A DNA stretch of 64,000 nucleotides from JBBREP01 sp038202885. Its GTDB lineage: Bacteria; Actinomycetota; Acidimicrobiia; IMCC26256; PALSA-610. Below the pieces are notes generated by a model. It was not told the DNA's origin and ran no database searches. It saw only the letters and a program-made list of their open reading frames with translations. The position numbers and the translations under genes were made by a program. Positions 7,095 to 16,221 of this stretch are shown one piece after another (positions within the stretch are counted from its first letter, which is position 1; each line of letters starts with the position of its first letter). Location: NCBI GenBank assembly GCA_038202885.1, contig JBBREP010000006.1, positions 1 through 64,000 of the forward strand, written 5' to 3'.

Positions 7095-9200
7095 ATGCAT
7101 GCACCACGTCCGACCCGTCGGCCAATCGCGCGCGCGGGCGCGATCCTGCTCGCGACTGGATTGCTCGGTATAGCTGGCGTCGCCACCTCGGCCTCGGGGG
7201 CCGCACACACGACGGCCGCCGCGCCACGCTCGGCGTCGGCCACAATCCCCGACCCGGGCCTCACCGGTTGCGACGTGCTGCTCACCGCACCGGCGGGTCA
7301 CCGCTGCTTGTTGCCATGGCCGAACGACGCCTTCACGGTCGCGGCACGTACGCCCACCGGCCGCCAGCTCAACATCTCGGCCGCGGTCGATCCGACGAAC
7401 GTCGACGGCGTGCATGTGGCAACCGCCGCCCAGAACAAGGGTGACGGCTTCTCGCCCGGGTCGGTGATCATGACCTACGTCTCGGGGCTGAGCATCGCAC
7501 GGTCGAATATCGCGACGTCGACGACGATTGGTCGATCGCTTGGCGCCCACGCGCCGATCGTGCTCGTCGACACGGTCACGCACACGCGCGTGCCGTACTT
7601 CGCCGAACTCGACGCGCAAACTTCGGACGCTTCCAAGCAGCTGCTGATGATCCACCCTGCTGTCGCGTTGACCGAGGGGCACCGCTACGCGATCGCGTTG
7701 CGCCACCTCGTGAACCGCAACGGTGCCGCGATCGCGCCGCTCGCCTCGACCAAAGCGGCGCTCGCGGGCACGTTGGTCCCGACACGCAGGGGCGCGCACA
7801 TCAAGTGGGTGATCCGCCACGACCTCGCGTCGGTGCTCGGCACCACCGTGCCGTACCAAGCCTGGGACTTCACGGTGGCAAGCGCGCACAGCCTCGCGGG
7901 CCCGGCGCTCACGATGCGGGCACGGGCCTACCAGTGGCTCGCCACCCACCACACCGCGCCAGTCACGGCGACGCCCGCCGCCGCGACCGACTTCGCGCCC
8001 GCGTTTTCCGTGTCGTCGGTGACCGACGACAACGGCGTCCGCGACGTGCACGGCACGTTCGACGTACCGTTGTTCCTCGCCGATACGTCGCCCTACTCAG
8101 GCCTCGTCACCGATCCCGCCGGCAACCCGGTGATCAACCCTGGGCAGACCTGGACCGCGAACTTCATCTGCGTGCTGCCGTCGACGGTGCAGAGCAGCGG
8201 ACCGGCGACACCCACGTTGTACGGCCACGGCCTGCTCGGCGACGCCGGTGAAGTCGAAGGCGGATCGTTCTCCGCTGGGGTTGCGCACAACCTCATGGGG
8301 TGCGCCACCGATTGGGTCGGAATGTCGCAGAACGACATCCTCAATGTGGCGCGCAACCTCACCGACATGTCGACCTTCGAGACGCAGGTCGACCACATGC
8401 TCCAGGGATTTGTGAACTTCCAATTCCTCGGGCGGCTCATCAACTCATCGTCGGGGTTCGTCACCGACCCGGCCTTCCAGAGTGGCGGTCAGCCGCGGTT
8501 CAGAACGCACGACGCGCACTTCATGGGCTACAGCCAGGGCGGCATCATGGGTGGTGCGGTGTCGGCACTGACGAACGAGTGGCACCGAGCGATTCTCGGT
8601 GTGCCGGGCATGAACTACGGCGGCTTGCTGCTGAATCGCTCGGTCGACTGGAACGAGTTCGCCGCCGTCTACACCGTGTCGTACACCGACCCGGTCGACC
8701 AGCAGGTGGTGCTGCAACTCGCGCAGTTGCTCTGGGATCGTGGCGAGAACGAGGGCTACGCGGAGCACCTCACCGCCAACCCGTACCCCGGCATCAGAGC
8801 GAAGCAGATCTTCATCATCGAGAACTACGGCGATCACCAAGTGTCGAACGCGGCGGCCGAAATGTTGGCGCGCACGATCCACGCGCAGAACCATCAGCCC
8901 GCATTCAACGCGCAGTTCTTCGGTGCGCCAGCACGTCTCGATGTGCCGGCAACCCCGCAATGGGGTCTCAACAAGTTGGACCAGACCAAGCCGGCAAAGG
9001 CAGGACTGGTGTTGTGGGATTACGGCACGCCGACGCCGCCCACCACGAACCTCGCGCCCAACGGTCCGGCCTATGGCCAAGATCCCCATGGCTTCGGCCG
9101 CGGCAACGCGCTGCTGTTGGATCAGATCACCACGTTCATCTCGACGGGCGTCATCCCCAACGAGTGTGGCGCGACAGCGTGCCAGAGCACCACGCCGTAG
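7095..9200 (+). CDS. Secreted alpha/beta-hydrolase fold protein
   Basis: A 701-residue exported protein. Residues 1-36 form a Sec signal peptide (basic start, hydrophobic core GAILLATGLLGIAGV, alanine-rich cleavage region). The N-terminal half contains a Pro-rich Ig-like region (LPWPNDAF, then PYFAELDAQ). The C-terminal half has a lipase-type nucleophile elbow GYSQGG near residue 479, preceded by YGHGLLGDAGE, which would form the oxyanion region. The closest resemblance is to large bacterial lipase-like secreted proteins. The substrate is unknown. A GAGGGGA ribosome site precedes the ATG by about six bases. The LuxR-type gene starts four bases after the stop. Confidence 0.8.
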   Translation: MHAPRPTRRPIARAGAILLATGLLGIAGVATSASGAAHTTAAAPRSASATIPDPGLTGCDVLLTAPAGHRCLLPWPNDAFTVAARTPTGRQLNISAAVDPTNVDGVHVATAAQNKGDGFSPGSVIMTYVSGLSIARSNIATSTTIGRSLGAHAPIVLVDTVTHTRVPYFAELDAQTSDASKQLLMIHPAVALTEGHRYAIALRHLVNRNGAAIAPLASTKAALAGTLVPTRRGAHIKWVIRHDLASVLGTTVPYQAWDFTVASAHSLAGPALTMRARAYQWLATHHTAPVTATPAAATDFAPAFSVSSVTDDNGVRDVHGTFDVPLFLADTSPYSGLVTDPAGNPVINPGQTWTANFICVLPSTVQSSGPATPTLYGHGLLGDAGEVEGGSFSAGVAHNLMGCATDWVGMSQNDILNVARNLTDMSTFETQVDHMLQGFVNFQFLGRLINSSSGFVTDPAFQSGGQPRFRTHDAHFMGYSQGGIMGGAVSALTNEWHRAILGVPGMNYGGLLLNRSVDWNEFAAVYTVSYTDPVDQQVVLQLAQLLWDRGENEGYAEHLTANPYPGIRAKQIFIIENYGDHQVSNAAAEMLARTIHAQNHQPAFNAQFFGAPARLDVPATPQWGLNKLDQTKPAKAGLVLWDYGTPTPPTTNLAPNGPAYGQDPHGFGRGNALLLDQITTFISTGVIPNECGATACQSTTP

Positions 9201-9204
9201 CACC

Positions 9205-9966
9205 GTGATCAACGCGAGCGAGCCCCGAAACGACACGACGCGCGTCGTTGACATACGCGACCGCACACGCGTCGCCATCGTCAACGACTACGAACTCGTG
9301 GTCCGTGGACTCGAGCGCATGCTGTGGCCGTATCGCGATCGGATCGACGTCGTCGAACTCGATGTGCAGCAGAACCCCGACCGCGCGGTCGATGTCGCGT
9401 TGTTCGACACGTACGGCCACGCACGCCTCGGGCTCGACCGGGTCCGTTCGCTCGCGCGCGATCCGCATGTGGGTGCCGTCGCGATCTACACCTGGACCTT
9501 GACCCTCGATCAAATCGACGCCGCGATGTCGGCCGGTGCGCGCGGCGTGCTCGCGAAGTCGATGCCGGGCGACGAACTCGCCGCGGCGCTCGTCGAGGTA
9601 GCCGGCGGTCATGAGTTCGTGAGTGCCGGTTTCGGACGACCCGCGACCCAACCCTGGCCCGGGTACGACATCGGGCTGACGTTGCGCGAGAGCGAGGTCG
9701 CGCTCTTTCTCGGCCAGGGGATGCGCAACCGTGACATCGCCGACGCGTTGTGGGTCAGCGAGAACACCGTCAAGACGCATCTCAAGGCGATCTTCCAAAA
9801 GGCGCAGGTGCGCTCGCGGGGCGAGGCGATCGTCCGCATTACCCACGACCCGGGATTCCGGCGCAAGATCGGGCGCACGCCGGTCCGCGTCGTTGACGCG
9901 TCGGGCCGCAGCGGGGCACCTCGTCAACGATTCACCCGAACGGGTGAGGTAATCGACTCCCGATAG
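9205..9966 (+). CDS. LuxR/NarL-family response regulator with atypical receiver
   Basis: A 253-residue protein with a receiver-like N-terminal domain (about 20-130) and a LuxR-type helix-turn-helix (about 150-215: LTLRESEVALFLGQGM, then NRDIADALWVSENTVKTHLK). The putative phosphoacceptor aspartate is in VALFDTYG and the conserved lysine in VLAKSM. The metal-binding acidic pair at the start of the domain reads VNDYE instead of the usual DD, so phosphorylation may be altered. The GTG at 9205 follows the hydrolase stop by four bases, suggesting coupling. No partner kinase is nearby, so it is an orphan regulator here. Confidence 0.85.
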   Translation: MINASEPRNDTTRVVDIRDRTRVAIVNDYELVVRGLERMLWPYRDRIDVVELDVQQNPDRAVDVALFDTYGHARLGLDRVRSLARDPHVGAVAIYTWTLTLDQIDAAMSAGARGVLAKSMPGDELAAALVEVAGGHEFVSAGFGRPATQPWPGYDIGLTLRESEVALFLGQGMRNRDIADALWVSENTVKTHLKAIFQKAQVRSRGEAIVRITHDPGFRRKIGRTPVRVVDASGRSGAPRQRFTRTGEVIDSR

Positions 9967-10036
9967 CGGGACAATCAGCCATGGCGCGGTTCGAGTGTCG
10001 AGCAGGTGCGCACGGGCGGAAAGGGCGATCCTGGCG

Positions 10037-10438
10037 ATGACGAGCAACGGATCCGCGACCACACGTGTGCAGTGGTTGAAAATCCAGTGCGCCAATTGCA
10101 GCGCGCAACCGGTCTTGGCCGAGGGCGAAGCGACGCCGGAGGCGGCCAGCGCGTTCTACGAGCACCACGAGTGTGACCTTGGCCAGTGGCGGCGCGACAG
10201 CGCGTGCAAACCACACCCGACACAGTGGTGGTTTGCTGGTCATCCGAAGGAGATCACACGGGCCAAGCGCATCTGCGCGTCGTGCCCGGTGGCGGCCCAG
10301 TGCCTCGAATACGCCGTCGCCCGACCGGCGCTGCTCGGCGTGTGGGCGGCCACCAGTGCGACCGAGCGCGCCGCGATGCGCCGCCTTGGATCGCGCACCA
10401 CCGGCGCGGCTGCGACCACGAAGCCACTGGCCCAGTAG
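10037..10438 (+). CDS. WhiB-family iron-sulfur transcriptional regulator with extra N-terminal Cys motif
   Basis: A 133-residue WhiB-like protein, a family found only in Actinobacteria and their phages. The [4Fe-4S]-binding cysteines are C57, C80, C83 and C89 (spacing C-x2-C-x5-C for the last three), followed by the turn GVWAATSATER that stands in for the usual G[VI]WGG motif. An unusual addition is a preceding segment with C18-x2-C21 and H43/H44-x-C46, which looks like a second small metal site fused to the WhiB domain. The C-terminal basic tail (MRRLGSRTTG) probably contacts DNA or sigma factor. The start at 10037 was chosen from protein alignment expectations, since no strong ribosome site is visible. 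Confidence 0.9.
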   Translation: MTSNGSATTRVQWLKIQCANCSAQPVLAEGEATPEAASAFYEHHECDLGQWRRDSACKPHPTQWWFAGHPKEITRAKRICASCPVAAQCLEYAVARPALLGVWAATSATERAAMRRLGSRTTGAAATTKPLAQ

Positions 10439-10460
10439 GGCCGGTCGAACTCGTCGGCGC

Positions 10461-10488
10461 ACCGAACACTGAACACCGAACACTGCGG
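10461..10488. repeat. 14-bp direct repeat, two copies
   Basis: ACCGAACACTGAAC is followed directly by ACCGAACACTGCGG between the whiB-like gene and the first WS/DGAT gene. It belongs to the set of short intergenic tandem repeats in this window. Confidence 0.6.
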
Positions 10489-10558
10489 ACCTTTGGCCGT
10501 GGCGCGCGCCGCCGCGCTGGGCGCATGATCGGAAGGTCTGGAGCTCGGAGGTACGTCC

Positions 10559-11941
10559 ATGACACGTGACGACGCGTACATGCGCGACAGCGACGCGTTC
10601 ACCTGGTACATGGAGGCCGACCCGCTGCTGCGCTCGACCATCGTCAGCGTGGCGGTACTCGACACTGTGCCCGACGCCGAGCGCCTGATCGACCGGGTCG
10701 AACGGGCGACTCGCATCTCGCCGGGTTTTCGCCACAAGGTGGCGCAGGCACCGCTGCGCATGGCGAACCCGCGGTGGGTGGTCGACCCCGATTTCGACAT
10801 GACGTTCCACTCCCGTCATATCGCGGCGCCACACCCCGGCACGCTCGCGCAGGTCTTCGACTACGCGTGCCAGACCGGCATGGCTGGCTTCGATCGCGAA
10901 CGACCGCTCTGGGAGTTCACAGTGGTCGAAGGCCTCGAAGGCGACCGGGCCGCGCTGATCATGAAGCTGCATCACGCCCTCACCGACGGCGTCGGTGGGA
11001 TGGCGATGGCCAAGCATCTCTTCGACCTCGAAGCGAGCCCTGGTGCGCCCGGTCCGATGCCTGATGCTCCCACGCCCGAGTCATTGTCGGCGTCCGACCT
11101 CGCCTGCGACGCGCTGCGCCACAACCTCGCGCGTTCCACCGCACTCCCGCGCACGCTCGTCGAGGCGGGCGGCTCGGTGCTGCACACGCTGCGTCACCCG
11201 CAGTCGGCGGCACGCGCGGCCATGAAGGTCGTCGCTTCGATCGCGCGCACCGTGCAACCGGTGAATACAACGCTTTCGCCACTCATGCAGGACCGTCGAC
11301 TCACCTGGCACTACGACTCGCTGAAGGTCCCGCTTGACGCACTGCGCGGCGTGGCCCGTGCGAACGATCTCACGCTCAACGACGCGTTCCTTGGCGCGCT
11401 CAGCGCCGGGTTGTCGCACTATCACGAGCGCCGTGGGTCGTCCGTCGAAGAACTGCGGCTCACAATGCCGATCAGCATCCGCATGCCGGACGACCCGATC
11501 GGCGGCAACCGCATCACCTTGATGCGGCTGAAGGTACCGACGGCCATCTCGAATCCAATCACACGGATGCGACGCATACATGAGCTGTGCCTCGACGCGC
11601 GCCGCGAACCCGCGATCCCGTACTCGAACGCGATCGCCGCCACGCTCAACGTGCTCCCGCGTAGCTACGTCGGCGGCATGCTGAAGCACGTCGACTTCTT
11701 GGCGAGCAACGTGCCCGGCATCGGCGTGCCCGTGTATCTCGCCGGTGCACAGGTGGTCGAGTGGTACGCCTTCGGCCCCACGATCGGCGCCGCACTGAAC
11801 GTCACGCTCTTGTCGTACGACGGGTGCTGCTACATCGGCGTGACCGTCGACACCGCAGCAATTCCCGACCACGAGACGATGCTCGAGTGCCTGCGCGAGG
11901 GATTCGACGACATTCTCGCGGTCGGCACCCACCAAGCCTGA
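10559..11941 (+). CDS. WS/DGAT wax ester synthase / diacylglycerol acyltransferase (paralogue 1)
   Basis: A 460-residue member of the bifunctional WS/DGAT family, which esterifies long-chain acyl-CoA to diacylglycerol or fatty alcohol to make storage lipid at the membrane. The catalytic HHxxxDG motif is intact as HHALTDG near residues 138-144. The family landmark PLWEF precedes it, and a C-terminal segment SNVPGIGVPVYLAGA corresponds to the conserved NVPGP-type motif. A GGAGG ribosome site lies just upstream. It is one of three paralogues within 8 kb. Confidence 0.93.
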   Translation: MTRDDAYMRDSDAFTWYMEADPLLRSTIVSVAVLDTVPDAERLIDRVERATRISPGFRHKVAQAPLRMANPRWVVDPDFDMTFHSRHIAAPHPGTLAQVFDYACQTGMAGFDRERPLWEFTVVEGLEGDRAALIMKLHHALTDGVGGMAMAKHLFDLEASPGAPGPMPDAPTPESLSASDLACDALRHNLARSTALPRTLVEAGGSVLHTLRHPQSAARAAMKVVASIARTVQPVNTTLSPLMQDRRLTWHYDSLKVPLDALRGVARANDLTLNDAFLGALSAGLSHYHERRGSSVEELRLTMPISIRMPDDPIGGNRITLMRLKVPTAISNPITRMRRIHELCLDARREPAIPYSNAIAATLNVLPRSYVGGMLKHVDFLASNVPGIGVPVYLAGAQVVEWYAFGPTIGAALNVTLLSYDGCCYIGVTVDTAAIPDHETMLECLREGFDDILAVGTHQA

Positions 11942-11954
11942 CCGCACCTGGCAT

Positions 11955-11969
11955 GGGGCCTTCGGCCCT
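11955..11969 (+). terminator. Possible terminator hairpin after WS/DGAT 1
   Basis: GGGGCC-TTC-GGCCCT forms a short stem with a three-base loop 14 bases after the stop codon, followed by ATT. It is weak and has no real T tract. Confidence 0.35.
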
Positions 11970-11991
11970 ATTCGGCCGAGGGCAACCGGCT

Positions 11992-11997
11992 TACCGT
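11992..11997 (+). promoter_or_regulatory. Putative -10 box (TACCGT) of the hydrolase-ligase-WS/DGAT operon
   Basis: TACCGT is followed by six bases and the ATG at 12004, predicting a leaderless transcript. Confidence 0.6.
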
Positions 11998-12003
11998 CGG
12001 GCT

Positions 12004-13200
12004 ATGCGACAGATCGTCGGGGCGGCGCGTCGAGGTTGGACCATCGGTGAGGACCTCGCCGACACCACTCGCGCCACCGTCGAATTCGCCACGACGCTCG
12101 CACGCGACGACAGCGCGGGCGGAGCGCTCCGCCAGGCCGGGCTGGTCAGTGCCGCGGCCGCCGACGGCTTGCTGCTCGCAACGTTCCGCCAACTTCGTGC
12201 ACCGACGAGCGACGAGGCAGTCGCGGCCACCCTCGTGGAGAGCCACGCGCTCATCGAGTTCTTGGATGCCAACGGCGTGTTCGCCGAACCAGCGGCGTAT
12301 CACCAGCCACCCGGAGCAGCAACGATCGAGGCCGTCGCTCGCCGCGTCGGGCGAACACACTTCGGGCACGCGACCTACCCGAGCCCGTATCGACCCGGTG
12401 CCGACGTCCCCGGAGCGCAGCGCTTCGAGGAACAGACTGACAATCACACCGTGCACGCCTGGCTGCTTCGCCAGAGTGTTCGCGCGCCGTGGGTGGTGTG
12501 CCTGCATGGCGCGGGGATGGGTGACCCCCTCGCCGACTTCGTGGCGTTCCGAGCGGGGTGGCTCCACCGCTGCGGGTTCAACGTCGCGATACCCGTGCTG
12601 CCGCATCACGGACCGCGCGGCGCCGGACGCTTCGCGGTGGCGTTCCCCACCGATGATCCGACCGTCAACTTCCACGCTGCCGCACAGGCGATTGCCGACG
12701 TACGCGCGCTCCTCGCCTATATCCGAGTGCACCACGAACGGGTCGTGCTGTTCGGCATCTCCCTTGGTGCGTATGTCGCGTCCGCGGTTGCGGCGGTCGA
12801 ACCCGACCTGGCCGGCGTCATCGTCGGCGTACCGGTGGTCGATATCGCCGCCCTGATGCGCACGCACGCGCCGCCGCGCTTCTTGCGCCATCCACGGTTC
12901 GACGAGTTCTGCTCCGTTGCTGGCCAGCTCGACACGGTCACCTCCGCGCTCGGACTCCCAGCACCAAGCAACGACGCCGGGCGCCTGCGGATTTGGGCGG
13001 GCCGTGCCGACCGCCTGGTTCGACCGTCGCAGGTGGAGCGCCTCGTCGAGCGCTGGGGCCATCCCGAGGTGTGTTGGTACTCGGGCGGCCACATGGGTTT
13101 CCTCACCTCGCGCGCCGTGCACGCCCACGTCGCACACGCGCTCATCGACGCGGGAGTCGCGCACGATCGTGGCGGACGACTGGAGGCCGTGACCGTATGA
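12004..13200 (+). CDS. Alpha/beta hydrolase
   Basis: A 398-residue alpha/beta hydrolase. The oxyanion-loop motif CLHGAGMGD, the nucleophile elbow GISLGAY, the acid in GRADRLV and the histidine in SGGHMGF are all present and correctly ordered, so it should be an active esterase, lipase or thioesterase. The first 150 residues form a helical N-terminal extension. Its stop overlaps the start of the acyl-CoA ligase gene (ATGA), and the second WS/DGAT follows, so it probably works on the same lipids. The start is set by the leaderless -10 box, and the frame extends upstream without support. Confidence 0.85.
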   Translation: MRQIVGAARRGWTIGEDLADTTRATVEFATTLARDDSAGGALRQAGLVSAAAADGLLLATFRQLRAPTSDEAVAATLVESHALIEFLDANGVFAEPAAYHQPPGAATIEAVARRVGRTHFGHATYPSPYRPGADVPGAQRFEEQTDNHTVHAWLLRQSVRAPWVVCLHGAGMGDPLADFVAFRAGWLHRCGFNVAIPVLPHHGPRGAGRFAVAFPTDDPTVNFHAAAQAIADVRALLAYIRVHHERVVLFGISLGAYVASAVAAVEPDLAGVIVGVPVVDIAALMRTHAPPRFLRHPRFDEFCSVAGQLDTVTSALGLPAPSNDAGRLRIWAGRADRLVRPSQVERLVERWGHPEVCWYSGGHMGFLTSRAVHAHVAHALIDAGVAHDRGGRLEAVTV

Positions 13201-14804
13201 CCTTCAACCTCGCCGAGCTGTTCGAACGCGTCGCTGACGCTGTACCCGAGCGGACCGCGATCGTCGCAGAGAACGTCCGCTTGACGTACGCACAGCTCGA
13301 CGATCGTGCGACGCGTTTCGCCCATGCGCTCGCCGCACGAGGTATCACGGCCGGCGATCATGTTGGCCTCCAGCTCCACAACGGCACGGAGTATCTCGAG
13401 GCAATGTTGGGCGCCTTCAAGATCCGCGCCGTCCCCGTGAACGTGAACTACCGCTACACCGATCGCGAACTTGCCTACCTGTACGACGACGCCGACCTGG
13501 TCGCGCTCGTCTACCACCGGATGTTCGCACCTCAGATCCAACCGGCGTTCGACCGCACGCCACGATTGCGCACGCTGTTCGCGGTCGACGACCACTCGAA
13601 CGGGGCACTCACGGGATCGATCGATTACCGGAAGTCTCTCGCCGAGGCAGCCGTCGCTCGCGACTTCACGGGACGCAGCGGCGACGACCTGTATGTCGCG
13701 TACACCGGAGGAACCACGGGGATGCCGAAGGGCGTCATGTGGCGCCATGAGGACATCTTCTTCGCCGCGATGGGCGGTGGTGATCCCACAACGATGCAGG
13801 GCCCGATTGTGCGCGCCGACGAGATCGTCGATCGTGTACCGCCAGTCGGGCTCGTGATCCTCGTACTCCCGCCGCTCATGCACGTGAGCGCGCAATGGGG
13901 CGCGTTCTCCGCGCTGTACGGCGGTGGCACCGTCGTGCTCGCCACTCCGGGAAGCCTCGATGCTGACGAAGCGTGGCGATTGATCGCCGCCGAGCACGTC
14001 AACGTCCTGACGGTCGTCGGCGACGCCATGGCCCGCCCGCTGCTCGACGCGTACGCGGCTGCACCCCAACCTCGCGACGTGTCGTCGCTGATCGTGTTCG
14101 CGTCGGGGGGCGCCGTGCTGTCGCCGTCGACCAAGGCCCAGATCGCGTCGCTCCTGCCGAACGTGATCACGGTGGATGGTTTCGGATCGACCGAGACCGG
14201 GGTGACGGGCACGCGCGCACAGATGCCGGGAGGCGCCGTCGAAGGGGGCAGCCGGTTCACGGTCGGCGATCACTGTGCCGTGCTCGACGACGACCTGCGT
14301 CCAGTGGTGCCTGGGTCGGGCGCGGTCGGACGGCTCGCTCGCCGGGGACGAGTCCCCATCGGCTACTACAACGATGCAGCAGCGAGTGCGGCGACGTTCG
14401 TCGAGTTCGACGGCCAGCGTTGGGCCCTCACGGGCGATGCGGCCACCGTCGACGAATCCGCGACGGTCGTATTGCTCGGCCGGGGTTCGGCGACGATCAA
14501 CACCGGTGGTGAAAAGGTCTACGCCGAGGAAGTCGAAGCCGTCGTGAAGGACCACCCCTCGGTGTGGGACGCCGTGATCGTGGGCGCACCCCACGAACGT
14601 TGGGGTGAACAGGTCGTCGCGGTGGTCGCACTACGGCCGGGCTGTTCACTGACCATCGACGAACTCCGCGAGCACAGTCGCGCGTACTTGGCTGGCTACA
14701 AGCTGCCGCGCGTGTTGCATTGTGTCGGCGACATCGTGCGGACACCGAGCGGCAAGTGTGACTACCAGTGGGCGCGCGACGTTGCGCGTACGACAAGCGG
14801 TTGA
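13197..14804 (+). CDS. Acyl-CoA synthetase (AMP-forming, fatty acid-CoA ligase family)
   Basis: A 535-residue ANL-superfamily ligase that activates a carboxylic acid through an acyl-adenylate to the CoA thioester. Motifs in order: P-loop YTGGTTGMPKGV near residue 169, DGFGSTETG (motif A5), LTGDAATVDE (motif A7) and GRGSATINTGGEKVYAEEVE (hinge/A8). The catalytic lysine of motif A10 is in TPSGKCDYQWA at the C-terminus. It starts within the stop of the hydrolase (ATGA) and has a TGGAGG ribosome site. The following WS/DGAT starts ten bases after the stop, which suggests that activated acyl groups are passed to storage-lipid synthesis. Substrate chain length is not readable. Confidence 0.93.
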   Translation: MTFNLAELFERVADAVPERTAIVAENVRLTYAQLDDRATRFAHALAARGITAGDHVGLQLHNGTEYLEAMLGAFKIRAVPVNVNYRYTDRELAYLYDDADLVALVYHRMFAPQIQPAFDRTPRLRTLFAVDDHSNGALTGSIDYRKSLAEAAVARDFTGRSGDDLYVAYTGGTTGMPKGVMWRHEDIFFAAMGGGDPTTMQGPIVRADEIVDRVPPVGLVILVLPPLMHVSAQWGAFSALYGGGTVVLATPGSLDADEAWRLIAAEHVNVLTVVGDAMARPLLDAYAAAPQPRDVSSLIVFASGGAVLSPSTKAQIASLLPNVITVDGFGSTETGVTGTRAQMPGGAVEGGSRFTVGDHCAVLDDDLRPVVPGSGAVGRLARRGRVPIGYYNDAAASAATFVEFDGQRWALTGDAATVDESATVVLLGRGSATINTGGEKVYAEEVEAVVKDHPSVWDAVIVGAPHERWGEQVVAVVALRPGCSLTIDELREHSRAYLAGYKLPRVLHCVGDIVRTPSGKCDYQWARDVARTTSG

Positions 14805-14814
14805 GCAGGCCACG

Positions 14815-16221
14815 ATGCGCCGGCTTTCGGGTGCCGACAGCCTCTTCATCTTCAACGAGACGCCCGCGCGCCACCAACACACCTTGAAGGTCGCCGTCGT
14901 CGATCCGACCGACGCCGACGCGGAGGTCACCTACGAGGCATTGCGCGACCAGATCAGCGAAGCGCTCCCAATCCTCGAACCGTATCGTTGGCGACTCGCG
15001 CGCGTGCCGTTCGACCTTGGACATCCGTATTGGCTCGAATCGACCGACCTCGACCTCGGCTACCACGTTCGGCACCTCGCCTGCGCCGCACCGGGCGGGC
15101 CGCAGGAGTTGTCCGAGGTGATCTCGCAGATCGCGAGCGTCGGGCTGTCGCGTGACCATCCGCTCTGGCAGATCTGGTTCGTCGATGGCTTGTCCAACGG
15201 CTGCGTTGCGTATGTGGCCAAGATGCACCACGCGCTGGCCGACGGCCTTGCCAGCAAACGCCTCCTCGAAGAGACCTTCGCGACCGAGCCGGGTCACACA
15301 CCGATGGGTGATCACGGGTCGTTGCCCGCGGAGCCGTCGCCGGGCCGGCCGCGGCTCCTCGCGCTCGCGCTCACCGACATCGCGCGCATGATTTGGCGAC
15401 TCCCGACGCTGCTGTGGCGCACTGCCCAAGGCGCGCGGCGCAATCGCGCTCGCGTGCGGGCGGGCGGCGATCCGGGCGTCGGGCCTTTTCGCGGCCCGCA
15501 CACGCGGTTCGACGCGCCCATCACCGCGGCGCGTCAGCTGGCCTACGAGACATTCGACCTCGCAGCAATGAAGACCGTCGGCCGGGCGTTCGGCGCGACC
15601 GTCACCCACGTGATGCTGGCGATGTCGGCCGGCGCGCTCCGGCGCTACCTCGACCAGCACGACGAACTGCCGGCCGCGTCACTTACCGCGACCGTACCGG
15701 TATCGGTGCGAAGGCCTGACGAGGAGCGCACGTGGGGTAATCGCGTCGCGTCGTGGTATCTCTCGCTCGCGACCGACGTCGACGATCCGGTGGCTCGACT
15801 CCACACGATCGTGCGGGGCGCTCGGGCTGCTCGCGGCGAACTCGACGCAATGGGCCCCGAGCTACAGCATGATTGGGCTGAGTACTGGCGGCTCTTTCGT
15901 TTCGCGACCTTCGGCGTCCCGCACGCCGCGCGCCGCTTCATCGACCGACCGAGCTACAACGCGATCGTCTCGACCGTCACCGGCCCGACGGCGCCGATCT
16001 ACCGCCACGGTGCACGCCTCGTGAAGATGATCTCGATGGGTCCGCTCGTCGAAGGTATCGGGATCAACTTCACCGGTTGGAGTTACGCCGGCGAGGTGAC
16101 CATCGCGGTTATGGCGTGTCGCGAACAGGCACCCGACATTTGGGAACTCGCGGCAGGGCTGCGCGCCAGCCTCGATGAACTCGTCGCGGCCGCGGCGGCG
16201 ACCGACGCTACGAAGCGCTGA
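14815..16221 (+). CDS. WS/DGAT acyltransferase (paralogue 2)
   Basis: A 468-residue WS/DGAT beginning MRRLSGADSLF, a typical N-terminus for the family. The active-site motif HHALADG is intact near residue 138, preceded by PLWQIWFVDGL. The start was set at the ATG at 14815, ten bases after the ligase stop. It is the third gene of a hydrolase-ligase-acyltransferase operon. Its 3' end overlaps that of the convergent paralogue 3 by 14 bp. Confidence 0.93.
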   Translation: MRRLSGADSLFIFNETPARHQHTLKVAVVDPTDADAEVTYEALRDQISEALPILEPYRWRLARVPFDLGHPYWLESTDLDLGYHVRHLACAAPGGPQELSEVISQIASVGLSRDHPLWQIWFVDGLSNGCVAYVAKMHHALADGLASKRLLEETFATEPGHTPMGDHGSLPAEPSPGRPRLLALALTDIARMIWRLPTLLWRTAQGARRNRARVRAGGDPGVGPFRGPHTRFDAPITAARQLAYETFDLAAMKTVGRAFGATVTHVMLAMSAGALRRYLDQHDELPAASLTATVPVSVRRPDEERTWGNRVASWYLSLATDVDDPVARLHTIVRGARAARGELDAMGPELQHDWAEYWRLFRFATFGVPHAARRFIDRPSYNAIVSTVTGPTAPIYRHGARLVKMISMGPLVEGIGINFTGWSYAGEVTIAVMACREQAPDIWELAAGLRASLDELVAAAAATDATKR

